A stretch of 64,000 nt of DNA from Blastobasis lacticolella (GCA_905147135.1 LR990052.1:12028200-12092199), one strand, 5' to 3'; numbered from the stretch's first letter, positions 11,842 to 22,439 are shown. Numbers and translations are program-made. The notes: a model not told the origin generated them from the letters alone.

Positions 11842-11932
11842 CTGCCAAATCCTGGATCACGGTCAAGGCGGACCCCGGGCCCCTTGTGCGTGAGAGCACA
11901 ACCGGGACATTAACGCCAAGATGATTATGATG
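11842..11932 (+). mobile_element. SINE S1, 5'-truncated insertion with 19-bp target duplication
   Basis: The SINE 3' body (GGATCACGGTCAAGGCGGAC, GAGCACAACCGGGACATTAA, then GATGAT tail) is bounded by exact direct repeats AAGTGTAAAATGTACAATC at 11823-11841 and 11933-11951. It lies inside the Harbinger transposase intron, just after the donor site. Confidence 0.92.
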
Positions 11933-12140
11933 AAGTGTAAAATGTACAATCAGTGACTATTGACTGTATCTCTCATACTGAAAGCGGACAAAATGGGACA
12001 TTGTGTGTTATGTATATACATAGGTATCAAATCTTTAATACGGGATCATTAACATTATTTTACAGTGTTGAACCCTACCACATTAAGGTCAGGTTCCCCT
12101 ATTAACAGGGTAGGGTTATCAATGGGCAGTCGATCAACTA

Positions 12141-12237
12141 TAATAACCTGATCAACCAAATATTGGACCATGGTCCCAGCGGACCTCAAGCCCCTTAGGG
12201 CCCGAGAGCACAATCGGTATATTGACGCCAAGATGAC
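12141..12237 (+). mobile_element. SINE S1, degenerate fragment
   Basis: The match to the SINE body is recognisable though diverged: AACCTGATCAACC, GGACCATGGTCCCAGCGGAC, GAGAGCACAATCGG, ATTGACGCCAAGATGA. It sits in the same transposase intron as the younger copy at 11842. Confidence 0.75.
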
Positions 12238-13679
12238 TACCGTTTCATACTTTTCCTATTTATTATGTTTTAGGTTCTATGAAAAGTTTCAAATGCCAGG
12301 CGTAATTGGCTGTATCGACGGCTCACATATTGCTATCGTCAGGCCAGCAGAGCGCGAAGAAAGATATTTTAATCGGAAGCGTTACCACTCTTTGAATACT
12401 CAAATAGTGAGTGAAATAATTTTATTATTTTTAGACCATCACGCCATCCGTCGCAGCCTAAGCGTGAGGGATATCGAGGGTAATATTGAAGGGGTTCGCA
12501 TGCATTGGTTTCCTAATCACCAGGAATGGTAAGGATACAGTCGTTTTCAAGAAAGAGGTCCCACGGAGGATCCAAGGAGCGTTGCCATCGCAGTGTGGAA
12601 GAGTTTGACTCTCGTATAGGACGTCGGGACTTCGAATCCTATTACATATTAAAATCCTTTGCATTATTTACCACCCATTGGATTTAAGTACGTACCAAGC
12701 AAATAAACAAATTAAACGGAACAGACTTACTTATAGGTTTAATTTTTGCTTTTAGATCTGTGACTCTGATTTGTATATTACGAGCATTGACGCCAGCCAA
12801 GGTGGTGCAAACCACGACTCTTTTGTATGGAACGACCATCCTATTAGCCGTCGCCTAGAAAGTCTGTGTGACCATGAAACAGTATGGCTATTGGGTGAGT
12901 ATAGATATCTTGGTAATTATGGACAATCGGGAAACTAGTTATTTAGTGCACAAAATAAACATTATTTTACATTCGTTTCAGGAGACTCAGGGAATCCGCT
13001 GCGTGCCAGTCTGATGACGCCTGTACTAAACACGGAGCCCAATACCCCAGAACGGCACTACACCGACTTACATGCTAGAGTGAGAAATTGCGTAGAGAGG
13101 TGCATTGGAGTATTAAAATCACGATGGGGCGGTGCCTTTTAGTGGACAGGAAACTCCACTATCACCCCAACTTGGCCGGCTACATTACTAATGCGTGTGT
13201 AGTTCTGCACATAAGGCAATGTAGCCAATAAGGCAGGTCTACCTATCTCTCAGCTGACTCCGGAAGAGGAAATCTATGAATCAGCTATGCAGGTACTTGT
13301 ACATACATACAAATAACACCTAGACTTTGTGGATTTAAAGTATGTATTTATAACATAGGCATATTTATGTTTCAGGATAATATGCAGATTCATGTACCGG
13401 CTGGCAATCGTTTGGCTGCTGCGCAAGCAGTAAGAAATGCTCTGATTGAGAGGTTGTGGTCAGTACGATAATAAAAATAGTTTGAAATATTATATTTTTA
13501 AATGGATACATACCTATCGCTGAACATGATTTGTGATTCATTTACCCAAGATTTGTGCCATAGATACCTCTCCTCCACACGAATTTCATCCTCATAGCTG
13601 CGCTTTAAGGGATGCATAAATTTCGTTTATGCCTGATAACAGTATCGTATCCTGTTAGTTGGGTATTTTAGAATACGTA

Positions 13680-13770
13680 TAATATATCTGTGTACCAAAT
13701 CTCATGCAAATCCTTTCATTAGTTTCACAAACAAACATCCAAACATATATTATTGATACTTTTTATTGCA
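13680..13770 (+). repeat. dispersed repeat tail
   Basis: The segment CAAATCTCATGCAAATCC followed by TTTCACAAACAAACATCC resembles the 3' tail of a dispersed element also seen near 42660-42760. Confidence 0.45.
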
Positions 13771-13814
13771 TATATTTTTTTTTTAGTATAGTACCATAAT
13801 GGTCCCATTTTATC

Positions 13815-14088
13815 ATGCCATTAATGTCCCGGTTGCGCCCGCGCGCGCGAGAGCCTGGGGTCTGCCTTGATCATGATCCAGGATTTGGCAGATCAGGTAA
13901 TTACAGTGGGGCGACTACAATCTGACCACCGTGACCCAGCTACCAGGGAACCTGACCAGATTGGATCATGGTGGCAGGTTTCCCCACGATGTTTCCCTCG
14001 CTGTAAGAGCATCGGTTAGTATTCAACCAATGTACATATATAACTCAGCAAAGACCTTAACCACTAGGTCACCGGCGTTCCCACACAC
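13815..14088 (-). mobile_element. SINE S1, near full length, reverse
   Basis: Read on the minus strand: a tRNA-like head (GGTGACCTAGTGGTTAAGG, box A-like) runs directly into the family-specific body, including AACATCGTGGGGAAACCTGC and GATCATGATCAAGGC. Compared with the 60.7-kb copy, the box B part of the head is missing. Confidence 0.8.
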
Positions 14089-14647
14089 ATACACACGCCC
14101 ATATCTATCTAAATTGTAGCAGTAACTCGAGACTATCAAGTGTTACAAGCTACGATCCTGACACACCTCATACATGCTTGTTATCATAATTGTCAAAATT
14201 TTAAAGTATTAAACACTTGCTCCATTCGTTATCTCTCATCATTATACTGCACCGCTGCATTCGCTTCTCTTTCCATCACCATCACTTTCGTCTCATTTAC
14301 TTATAATTTTCATATGCTTCTCTGCAAACGCCTCGTTCACCAAATTGAACTGTCCTGTACCTTCCTCCATGACGATCCAAGTAGGACTTAATTATCAGCG
14401 TAAAGAAAACACTTGACCGGCAAGTCATCCATTCATAATAATTCCATCTCTTTCAAACATTTAAAGTCATCCATCTCTTAAACCTTCCAATCACATGGGA
14501 CACCAAATCCAGTCCTTCATACCATCTATGTTACTGTCAGATACTAAAGGCAAAATCGTTGCATTTTATCAACAAATAATATGGATATCATGCATGATGT
14601 ACCTTCTTTATCAAAATAATACTAATAGCGAAAGAAACATAGGTATC

Positions 14648-14848
14648 ACTACATAGTATAAAACAAAGTCGCTTTCTCTGTCCCTATGTCCCTTTGTATG
14701 CTTAAATCTTTGAAACTACGCAACGGATTTTGATGCGTTTTTTTTTAATAGATAGAGTGATTCAAGAGGAAGGTTTTTAAGTAAGAAAAAAAGGGTAGGT
14801 AAGGGTAAAATAGGTGTACGCGTACGAAGTCGCGCCGGGTCCACTAGT
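14648..14848 (+). mobile_element. dispersed repeat family R, copy 1
   Basis: A 200-bp repeat running from ACATAGTATAAAACAAAGTC to GAAGTCGCGCCGGGTCCACT. Further copies are at 34742-34945 and 38921-39082 (reverse) and 62759-62964 (same strand). It is non-coding; I do not know its class. Confidence 0.8.
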
Positions 14849-14998
14849 TTATTATAATATAACCATAAAAAAAAATTAGTCATCCTGCAGTGTAGACCTA
14901 CTGGGGACCATCTCTGTGCTGCTGAAAATGAAAACAGTACATAGTTAATAATGTATTTAGGTACCTATAATATTCCAACACTAGGGAGAATCAAGGTA

Positions 14999-15521
14999 GT
15001 GGTGGCGAAGTGCCCGGGAGGGAATACTGATAGAATGGCGTCAGCGGCTCGAACAGCCGAGCCCAGGGGTTCGCACAATTTCGGCGATTCGCCCCGTACT
15101 AAAAGAGTGGACAGAGCGTAGGAGGGGCTCACTTACCTTCCGGCTTGTGCAGGTCCTCTCTGGGCATGGTTGCTTCGGGAGGTACCTGTGCAAAACAGCT
15201 CGGCGGAAAGCGACGACGGCCTGCCATGAGTGCGGATGCGTGGACGACACGGCACAGCATACGCTGGAAGAGTGTCCAGCATGGGCGGAGCCGCGTGAGG
15301 CACTGATTACGGTTGTGGGGACAGACCTCTCGCTTCCGGCCGTGGTCAAATGTATGATTGAGAGCGAGAGGTCATGGAAGGCTATGACAACCTTCTGCGA
15401 GGTAGTAATCTCGCAGGAGGCGGCAGAGCGGGCGAGAGAGGACGACGTATTGTCACTTGCTATCCGGCGCCGGAGGGTAGGACGCAGGAGGCGGGTATAT
15501 GCGCACCGCCTTCCTCCCTAA
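14999..15521 (+). pseudogene. R1-clade LINE ORF2, C-terminal end
   Basis: An open frame of about 170 codons ends at TAA 15519-15521. It contains SLTFRLVQVLSGHGCFGRYL followed by the cysteine/histidine motif CHECGCVDDTAQHTLEEC, the zinc-knuckle-like C-terminal hallmark of R1-type non-LTR retrotransposons. The frame is intact over this part but everything upstream (endonuclease, most of the reverse transcriptase) is missing, so it is a 5'-truncated copy. It lies between the two Harbinger genes, consistent with a later insertion. Confidence 0.85.
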
Positions 15522-15805
15522 CGGGAACTAGAGCGGCGGGTGCGAGATCCCGAGATGGTTGACGTGTCGCTGTATCCCGGCGCGTCCCATAGTGAGCTGT
15601 TGTGGGAGTGGGTCTAAAGCTCACTTCCCAAGTATCGACTCGTATCGAGCGAGGCCCGCTAATGGAGTCATCGGGGTAATGCGTGAAGTCCTTTCGCGCA
15701 GGTACCGTGGCTCCGTCAACAAGAAGGATGCCTTGGGGTTTTAGCGGGTAGTCTAGACACTTTGGTCCGGTAGTCCCGCATAACCTGCTCGCTTCCCCGG
15801 TGAGC
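15522..15805 (+). mobile_element. 3' UTR of the R1-type LINE
   Basis: GC-rich sequence downstream of the LINE stop, containing GGGGTTTTAGCGGGTAGTC, and ending where a SINE begins at about 15809. The UTR assignment is by position and by resemblance to R1-type tails. Confidence 0.6.
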
Positions 15806-15808
15806 GGG

Positions 15809-16167
15809 TATCATCATCATCTTGGCGATAATGCCGTGGTTGTGCTCTAGTGCACGAGGGCCCCTGGGTCCACCTTGACCATGATCCAGGATTTGGCAGA
15901 TCAGGCAATTATTACAATGGAGCGACTACCATCTGACCTCCATGACCCTGCTACTAGAGGAAACTGACTAGATTGTATCATGGTTACACATTCAGTCGCC
16001 TGAATGTGCAGGTTTCATCACGATGTTTTCCCTCACCATAAGAGCATCGGTTAGTATTCAATGAATGTACATACAAGAAAGCTGTTGGTACATGGCCGCA
16101 GCTGGATTCGAACCCGGTAACTCTCGCTTAGGCGTCGGATACCCTAACCGCTCGGCCACCGAAGCTC
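15809..16167 (-). mobile_element. SINE S1, full length, reverse
   Basis: On the minus strand the copy starts with a tRNA-like head (GGTGGCCGAGCGGTTAGGG box A; GGGTTCGAATCCAG box B), runs through the family body and ends in an ATGATGATGATA tail. Its 3' end abuts the end of the R1 fragment. Confidence 0.88.
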
Positions 16168-16308
16168 AGTTAGGAGGAGCAAACTATCCTCATAAAAAAA
16201 TCTATCAAAATTGGTTCTGTTGTTTAGGAATGGAATCCAGACAGACATTCGCATTTATTTTTATTTTATAATATAGGAATAGGAATAACTGTACCTTTAT
16301 GAAATTGT

Positions 16309-18156
16309 TTAATTTAAAATTATATTCACCTCCTGTAAGAGAGCAACGAAAGTTTCCATCGCGGTAGCGATGCGGCCCAAGTTATGGCCAATGAGTTCAT
16401 TTGCACGAGCATTTGCCGTATCTGCATTCGCTCGTGCCATCTCCACTTGTTCCAAAATTCTTCGAGCCTCGTCTAGTGGTGCCATGGGTCGTGCTAAAAC
16501 AATAAAGGTTTGTTTGCACACATTGATCACCTATGCATGAGCAACATTTATGAAACAGTTATTGCTTTTGAACTTACTGCGATATCGAGTGTGGCGTCTT
16601 TGGCGAGGAAGAGGCGGAACATAGGCCTGTGGCGGTTGCACTTCAGCGGCTCTGTGGACAGAACCACTGCCTATGCCCACATCATCCGCCGGAAAGACAG
16701 CTTCCCTAAACAAACCAAGATTAAGATTGTAGTAAAAATGTAATCAGATTTACTTAATATTAAAATTTAAATAAGGAAAGCTATTGTACACGTCTATTTC
16801 TTCAATCTGCAACGACTCCACTGTAAGAGGCCCCTCACCAGCATAATCATGGTCCATTGATATCTAAACAAAATTAACATTTTCATCTTGTGGGTACTAT
16901 TAACTATAATAGAACACTATTAAATGGTGAAGGAAAACATCGTAATGAAATCGGCACATTTAGGCGGCTGAATGTAACCATGATCCAATCTGGGCAGTTT
17001 CTCCTGGTAGCAGGGTCACGGGGGTCAGATGGCAGCCGCTTTGTCCACGCCGCACTGTAATTACCTGATCGCCAAATGCTGGATCGCGGGCACGGGTACA
17101 ACCAGGACATTAAGGCCAAGATGATGACTATAAAACGGGTTCATAGTCGCTCATCCCGTTCGCAGCCCGTCCCATTCGCGGACACCTGAGAGTTATAGTC
17201 CATTTTCACGTTGGATTTGGCAGGATTTCGCTACAAATGGGACGTGCTGTTAATGGGACAAGATGCCAGCAAGGGACGAGTTGCGAGTTGGGTTGCTATG
17301 ATCCCTAAAAAACTTGCTCCATCTTCGGCCACATCGTGACTTTTCAACAGGTGAGATGGCTGTCAAATACTCGTATTGTATAATATTAAAAAAAAACTAC
17401 TTTAAAACTGAGGCAGAAACTGAAAAACAATAAGTAATGTAATCAATTATAACTATTACCGCAGATGTAGCAGTGTCTACCCTCCGGATTACTGCCACAT
17501 TAAGAGCTGGACATGGCTCACTGGGTTCCTTAAACAAAGAACATAATAATATTTCTTTTGTGGATAAAATTCAAAAATTCAAAAATCACTACAAAAATAG
17601 TATAATATTGTTATTACCACAGTCGAAAATGGATCTATTCTTACGCTTGGTAAGCCTTGGCCAAATCCCTGCCCCAATAATGACATAACTCTTAATTCTG
17701 TATCAGACAGAGATTCGGCCAAGGGTGGTCCTCCACCTGTGGCGGTCATATCCTGGTTGAGGTCAGAGACCGTCTTCTTCAACTACGACTTGTAATTATT
17801 GAAGTACTGCAATATGCAAAGGAAATACTTATTGCTTATAACTAGTTAAAAAGAAACTGTAGCTATTTAAAAATATTATTTACTTATCCTATTAATTATG
17901 CTATTGTTGAATATAACTATAATAGTGTAATTACGAACAATATACGAACAAACTGCAAAAAAAAAAATGTTTGCTGTTGTAACTAAATACCATTACTTAC
18001 AGTTGACCATTCTTTTGGCTCCTTGCTGGCGCCTGAACCCTCGGCATGTAGCACATTGGCGAGATGCCTCCATATACGTCGGGATTGCTCCCTTCCTCTT
18101 GAACTGTTATTGTACCCACGTACCAAGCTTGGATTTCGCTCCAGAAAATCCAACAT
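16309..18156 (-). pseudogene. Harbinger-associated Myb/SANT-like DNA-binding protein, one nonsense codon
   Basis: Five minus-strand exons fit with GT/AG borders and phase: 18156-18001, 17806-17618, 16863-16754, 16705-16578, 16493-16309, giving 255 codons. Exons 1 and 2 form the Myb/SANT-like trihelix: MLDFLERNPSLVRGYNN, KEWSTV, then LKKTVSDLNQDMTATGGGPP. The middle is acidic and proline-rich, then basic (PPLPRQRRHTRYRTR). The last exon is a helical, possibly coiled-coil tail (DEARRILEQVEMARANADTA). Only one defect is visible, an in-frame TAG at 17785-17783. In active Harbinger elements this partner carries the transposase into the nucleus and binds element ends. A LINE fragment begins at the start codon, so the true N-terminus may be lost. 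Confidence 0.75.
16925..17132 (+). mobile_element. SINE S1, 5'-truncated
   Basis: The family body (AAACATCGTAATGAAATCGG, CATGATCCAATCTGGGCAG, CAACCAGGACATTAAGGCC) ends with GATGATGA. It lies in the intron between exons 2 and 3 of the Myb-like gene. Confidence 0.85.
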
Positions 18157-18745
18157 AATATCCCATTGGGATGCTGATACAGCTAGATTAGTTTACTTTA
18201 GTTATTTCCACAGTATTATGGCCTATGGCATACTGCTGTGGGGACACGCTGCCGACTGGCACAATGTATTTGTATTGCAGAAAAGGGCTATTCGCGCGAT
18301 TTATTAATTGAGACCTAAAACTTCACTAAGAGATAAATTCAGGAATATTGATATAATGACAATGCCGTCACAATATATATATGAGAACTTAATGTATGTT
18401 CATAAAAATTTACACTTATTTAAGAAGAATAGCGATGTTCATAATATTAATACGAGAAATAAAGATAAGCTTGTTTCTGGTGCTTGTCGTCTAGCCAAAG
18501 TCCACAAATCATTTATGGGTCAATGTGTACGCTTTTATAATAAGGTTCCAACAGATATTCAGAATTTACCATTGAATAAATTTAAAGTCGCTATAAAAAA
18601 CAAATTATGTCAAAAAAGTTATTATAGTATATCTGAATATGTAAAGGACAAAAGTCCATGGGACTGAACTGCTGTTCTATACAGGTATTTACTTTTAAGA
18701 TAGTATATAGGACAAATAATGTATTAGTACATAAGACTTGTTTAA
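18130..18745 (+). pseudogene. LINE ORF2 C-terminus (Jockey/CR1-like) plus A-rich tail
   Basis: One frame reads YFHSIMAYGILLWGHAAD, VFVLQKRAIRAIY, an in-frame TAA at 18305, then LRPKTSLRDKFRNIDIMTMP and NTRNKDKLV, ending at a stop at 18665-18667. This is the conserved post-reverse-transcriptase C-terminus of a lepidopteran non-LTR element. A short UTR and a run of A at about 18730-18739 follow. The copy is strongly 5'-truncated and abuts the first exon of the Myb-like gene on the other strand. Confidence 0.8.
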
Positions 18746-18861
18746 AAAAAAATGAATTAACGTAGGCTCTGTGGGTTTCTTGCCGTTTCTTTCCCCCACG
18801 GAGAACCACCTTGTAAGCGGCGTTAAATTTCCTTCCTTTTCCACTCATAGTGACTTCTGTC

Positions 18862-19048
18862 TGCGGTTGGGAAGGGGTAGGGTAGTAGTTAAAGTAGGAG
18901 TAGGGTAGGGGTAAGACAGTGGTGGGGTAGGGGTAGGATAGTGGTAGGGTAGGAGTAAGGTAGCGGTAGGGTAGGGTTAAGGTAGTAGGAGAATATGGTA
19001 TAGGGTAAGCTAGGGGTAGGGTAGGGATAGGATAGAGTAGGGTGGGAG
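18862..19048. repeat. GTAGGG-type tandem repeat
   Basis: About 190 bp of degenerate hexamer-like repeats (GGGTAGGGGTA, GGTAGTGGTAGGGTAGGAG). G-rich on the plus strand. It is not the TTAGG telomere repeat of insects. Confidence 0.85.
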
Positions 19049-19171
19049 CAGCTACCTATCACATGCAGCATGTGTGATGCACGCTCACTTAAAAGTCTGT
19101 CTGGCGGTGGCGTGGGGGCCGGGTCGCTGTTTTCCCTCAAATATGGTTGAATTGAACGATGGCTGGGCCCT

Positions 19172-19492
19172 GCGTTATACTCGTGAACGGGTGCTGCCTT
19201 GGTGGACTGGCTTACTCTTGCTGTAGTTTTAGGTGGTTTTTCTTAATTATACTAGACCTACCTATATAATATAATATAGCGTTCCGGCTCTGCCTGGCAT
19301 TGTCGAGCACGGTTCGGTCGTGGTTGGCGAGGGATACGTTTATCTACGGCCATAGGGCGGCGGTCAGCGTGTCACTGTGTGTTTCCTTCCTACTTTCCTA
19401 TCCCCCTCCTTTTTGACGATTGAAAGAGATATTTAATGTCCTAATCAATAAAGAAATTTTTAATTTTGAATTTTGAATTTTGATATCCTACA
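19172..19492 (+). mobile_element. 320-bp repeat L, copy 1 (LINE 3' end or SINE)
   Basis: It matches 62011-62325 almost base for base, from ACTCGTGAACGGGTGCTGCC to AATCAATAAAGAAATTTT. The 3' end has an AATAAA signal followed by AATTTTG microsatellite units, typical of retroposed sequence. It is non-coding. Confidence 0.88.
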
Positions 19493-20097
19493 GGCGCGTC
19501 TTTCCATTTTCACTAAAAATTAATGACACGAAAAAATAATAATGTTTTGAACATTTCCCGCGTTATATTTTTTGTGTGACATTCATTACATAGTGTTGCC
19601 AGACGCAATATACTGATGGTATACTCACTTACGATGGTGTCCCGCAGGAATTTACTTTTTTTGCATTTCAATGCGGATTTCACTTTTATTTCTGATTACA
19701 TTTCATAAAAAAGCGATCAATGTATTTATTGTAACAAGTAAATATTTTTTATCCCGCGTTAGTAAAAGAAAAATCTTTTCGGTACAGAGAACTGGAAATT
19801 ACGATAGAGCTCGTTACTACATTTTTTGATGTGGCAATATCGGAGCCAAATATGACTCGCTTAATGAAATGAATTGAATATGATTCATATAGAATAAGCG
19901 GCCATTTTACGAAATTTAGAGGAACTGCTTATGTTCTGCTAGAATTCACCATTTGAATCATATTTTTGACGTTACATCTAAAGTGGCCATTTTAGACCCC
20001 CTGTACGCTTAGAGTGACTTAGAGAATCGGACAGCGGAATTCGCAACTAGTACATAGTTTATGTTCTGAATTATCTATGGCGCGCTATATGCCAACT

Positions 20098-20266
20098 CTC
20101 CCCTAATTACAGTGGAGCGACTTAGCAGTTGGATGGTTCTGACCTACGTCACCCTTTTAACAGTGGAACCTGACTAGATTAGATAATAATTTCAAATTCA
20201 GCCGCCTTCAGCACATTCAGGTTTCCTCACGATGTTTTCCCTCAACGTTAAGAGCTTGTCTGCCGG
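20098..20266 (-). mobile_element. SINE S1, partial, reverse
   Basis: The middle of the SINE is readable on the minus strand (AACATCGTGAGGAAACCTGA; CACTGTAATTAGGG), with no tRNA head or tail. It lies just outside the right end of the Harbinger element. Confidence 0.75.
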
Positions 20267-20435
20267 TCTGACTTCAATAGAAAATTAAAACACGAGTACG
20301 ATGTCCACTTTCGACAGCGGTCGAGGACAACTTAGGTAAGTATTGTACAATGCGTACTGTAGTACCTATTTAATTTTAGATTTGTTAGGTTGGTAGGTAA
20401 TATCTTCTTACTTATTGTCGCTCAATATAAGTATA

Positions 20436-20618
20436 CTAAGGGCCGATTTTTCAATCCTCAGATAAAACTTATCAGTCTGATAAGTTATTAAGCGACTCAA
20501 ATAAAGTGGTATCATTACTTCATATATAGGTGAAGGATTGCAGATTGTTTTAATTTGGCAGTGTATTACTTTATAGGGCAGATAAATTTTAACTGAGGAT
20601 TGAAAAATCAGCCCTAAG
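20436..20618. mobile_element. MITE, about 183 bp
   Basis: Inverted ends of about 25 bp built on GATTTTTCAATCCTCAG at the left and CTGAGGATTGAAAAATC at the right, with CTTAGGGC-type extremities. The interior holds a further palindrome ACTTATCAGTCTGATAAGT. Confidence 0.88.
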
Positions 20619-20639
20619 TCAATTAGATTGACATAACAG

Positions 20640-20787
20640 TAGGCCTAGCACAAGTTGCTCTCGCGCGCGGTGAGCGAGAAAAAGCGCGACATAGGTATTG
20701 CTAGCTCTGTCATCTTAGTATTGAGAGAAAGAGACAAACAATCCCTCGCGGCGCGAGCTTTGTCGCGGACACACTTGTGCTAGGGCT
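20640..20787. mobile_element. MITE, about 148 bp
   Basis: Inverted ends TAGGCCTAGCACAAGTTG and ACTTGTGCTAGGGCTA. The interior is GC-rich and partly self-complementary (CTCGCGCGCG / CGCGGCGCGAG). It starts only about 20 bp after the preceding MITE. Confidence 0.82.
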
Positions 20788-21920
20788 ACTGGTGATTGTA
20801 GAATTCTCTTCGAGCGCCCAAACTGGGTTGCGATGGGATGATGGTGTAGATGGTAGGCCCCCTGCCTTCAAAAGCTCAAGCGTTAGTACCTATCAATATA
20901 CTGTGACTCAATGAACCATTTGAATTCTTGCAAATATATTTGTCTTTGCCCAGTAAGTAAACACAGTTATAAAAATAGGTTTTATCGTTTCGAACAAATG
21001 TTCTTCTGTCGTTAATTTTGATTCATTATGAAGCAGATTCCTTCAGCTACTAAACACTCGTGACATTTGGATATATAAACATTTAAAACTACCTTCGTCT
21101 GCAAATAATTCAATAACAAGTGCCTAGTTTCGTTCAAAATGATATGCGGTACCTACACAAACAAACGTGGGTGCTGAATAAGTCTACAGCACGGAGGTTG
21201 CTCCGAGTGCCTCCGAGTATCTTCGAGCCAACTTGAAGCGCAGAGATCCGCGCCGAGCCCTCGCCCCGCCCACGGCAACAGTAGGCACATTATCGCCGCC
21301 ATGGCTATTTGCGTTCTTTTATCCGGCAAGCAGCTGTACGTGCGATAAACCGAATCGAACGCACACAATAAAACATGCGGCCGCTATAGCCTCAGCGGCG
21401 GATGAGAGCATTATTTCACGTTAAAACATATTATTCCGCAGCCGTGCACAATTCTGTAAACAAACGAGACAGGCGTGGGCGGCTGTGTACATTAGGGATT
21501 TAGTGACTGGCGCGTTTTGTATCTATTAGAGAACAGGAGTTTTCCACGGCACGGCTCTAACCTAGATAGCTTACGTGGCGACCGCGAAGATTTATCGACC
21601 CACCACCATTCATAATTTTATTAGGTTTTCATTCCTGTCCACGCAATAAGAGAATTGGCTACGTTTATGATTCCGCTGTCAACGTTGTGATGTAATCGTT
21701 ATTTTAACGGAATAGATCGCTAGCTACCTACAATATATATCTAGGTATTTACTTTAGTACATTAAGTTAAATACCTAATCCTCTGTACCTACTCAGAAAG
21801 TATATATCTATTACCCACCCTATTTTTTTAAGGATGTGATATGTCCATACAAATCACATACTTATAAAAAAATTAAACCTATACATCCTTATACGAGTAG
21901 ATATAATTATGGTGTACTTT
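20788..21920. other. intergenic with a GC-rich patch
   Basis: Most is AT-rich and unrecognised. A GC- and CpG-rich patch at about 21190-21400 has no convincing gene; it could be a promoter or a repeat. It lies 6 kb upstream of troponin C. Confidence 0.4.
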
Positions 21921-21921
21921 C

Positions 21922-22090
21922 ATGCCGACTGTCAATTGGCATGACAAGAATAGGCTTGACTCCGGCCATTTAGGCTTAACACCATTTTGGCATGACACCG
22001 CCCATTCGGCATGACGTCCTTTCAAAATTTCTTGACAAGCCTATTTCTCCATGCCACATGTCATGCCAAACTGACAGACGGCATGAAGGC
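21922..22090. repeat. irregular GGCATGAC repeat cluster
   Basis: The unit GGCATGAC or its inverse GTCATGCC recurs at least six times within 170 bp (for example near 21938, 21990, 22009, 22060). Spacing is irregular and both orientations occur. Confidence 0.7.
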
Positions 22091-22439
22091 GAGTGCTATA
22101 CATTACACAACTGCACCCGTTACCCAGAACATAATTTGAAATTAATCAATCCATTTTCTGTTCTGCCATGCCAGGAATTGCACTAGAGATCGACTGCATA
22201 GCACACGAGCGTTGTGGCCGCGCGCTCCATCAATTAGTCATGGACATGTAGGTATTTAGGTTTTCGATGTAGCCGTAGCAGCAGTATATTTTGCTATGGA
22301 AATAGCAGACTAGAGTAGAGTACCAACGATTCGACTCACAGCTCGGGCACAAACCTACTAGTGCTACTAGAGTGGGTGTAGCTCTGAGTTAGACGTTACT
22401 GTAGTGTAGTAGAGTCTCTGCGGCAAATGAGGGAACCAT

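Larger units (their letters stand above)
11624..13471 (+). pseudogene. PIF/Harbinger (HARBI1-like) transposase, multi-exon, frameshifted
   Basis: Five segments join at GT/AG borders in matching phase: 11624-11820, 12274-12406, 12756-12894, 12982-13292, 13376-13471. They read ALHFYASGSYQRFVGVSADH, then GVIGCIDGSHIAIVRPAE with the first catalytic Asp, then YITSIDASQGGANHDSFVWN, LLGDSGNP with the second Asp, and NCVERCIGVLKSRW with the catalytic Glu. The C-terminus is LAAAQAVRNALIERLW. Frameshifts near 13137 and 13225 break the fourth exon. The N-terminal exon was not found. A poly(A) signal overlaps the stop at 13471. The nuclease needs a Myb-like partner, here probably 16309-18156. The intron 11821-12273 holds two SINE copies. 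Confidence 0.85.
11063..20003. mobile_element. putative autonomous PIF/Harbinger element with nested insertions
   Basis: The left end begins CCAGGGGGTCTAAAAAGGCC and the right end finishes GGCCATTTTAGACCCCCTG, inverted to each other. Inside each end the motif AAAATGGCCRCTT plus ATGAAT recurs two or three times, in opposite orientation at the two ends. Between them lie a Harbinger transposase on plus and a Myb/SANT-like gene on minus, the two proteins that autonomous Harbinger elements encode. Later insertions (SINEs, an R1 end, a LINE end, a satellite) enlarge it to about 8.9 kb. The flanking trinucleotides are TGC and TAC, so a clean target duplication is not shown. The boundaries are inferred. 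Confidence 0.6.

Noticed and set aside
18862..19048. Interstitial telomere repeat
   Set aside because: Units are GTAGGG-like and irregular; the insect telomere unit TTAGG is absent.
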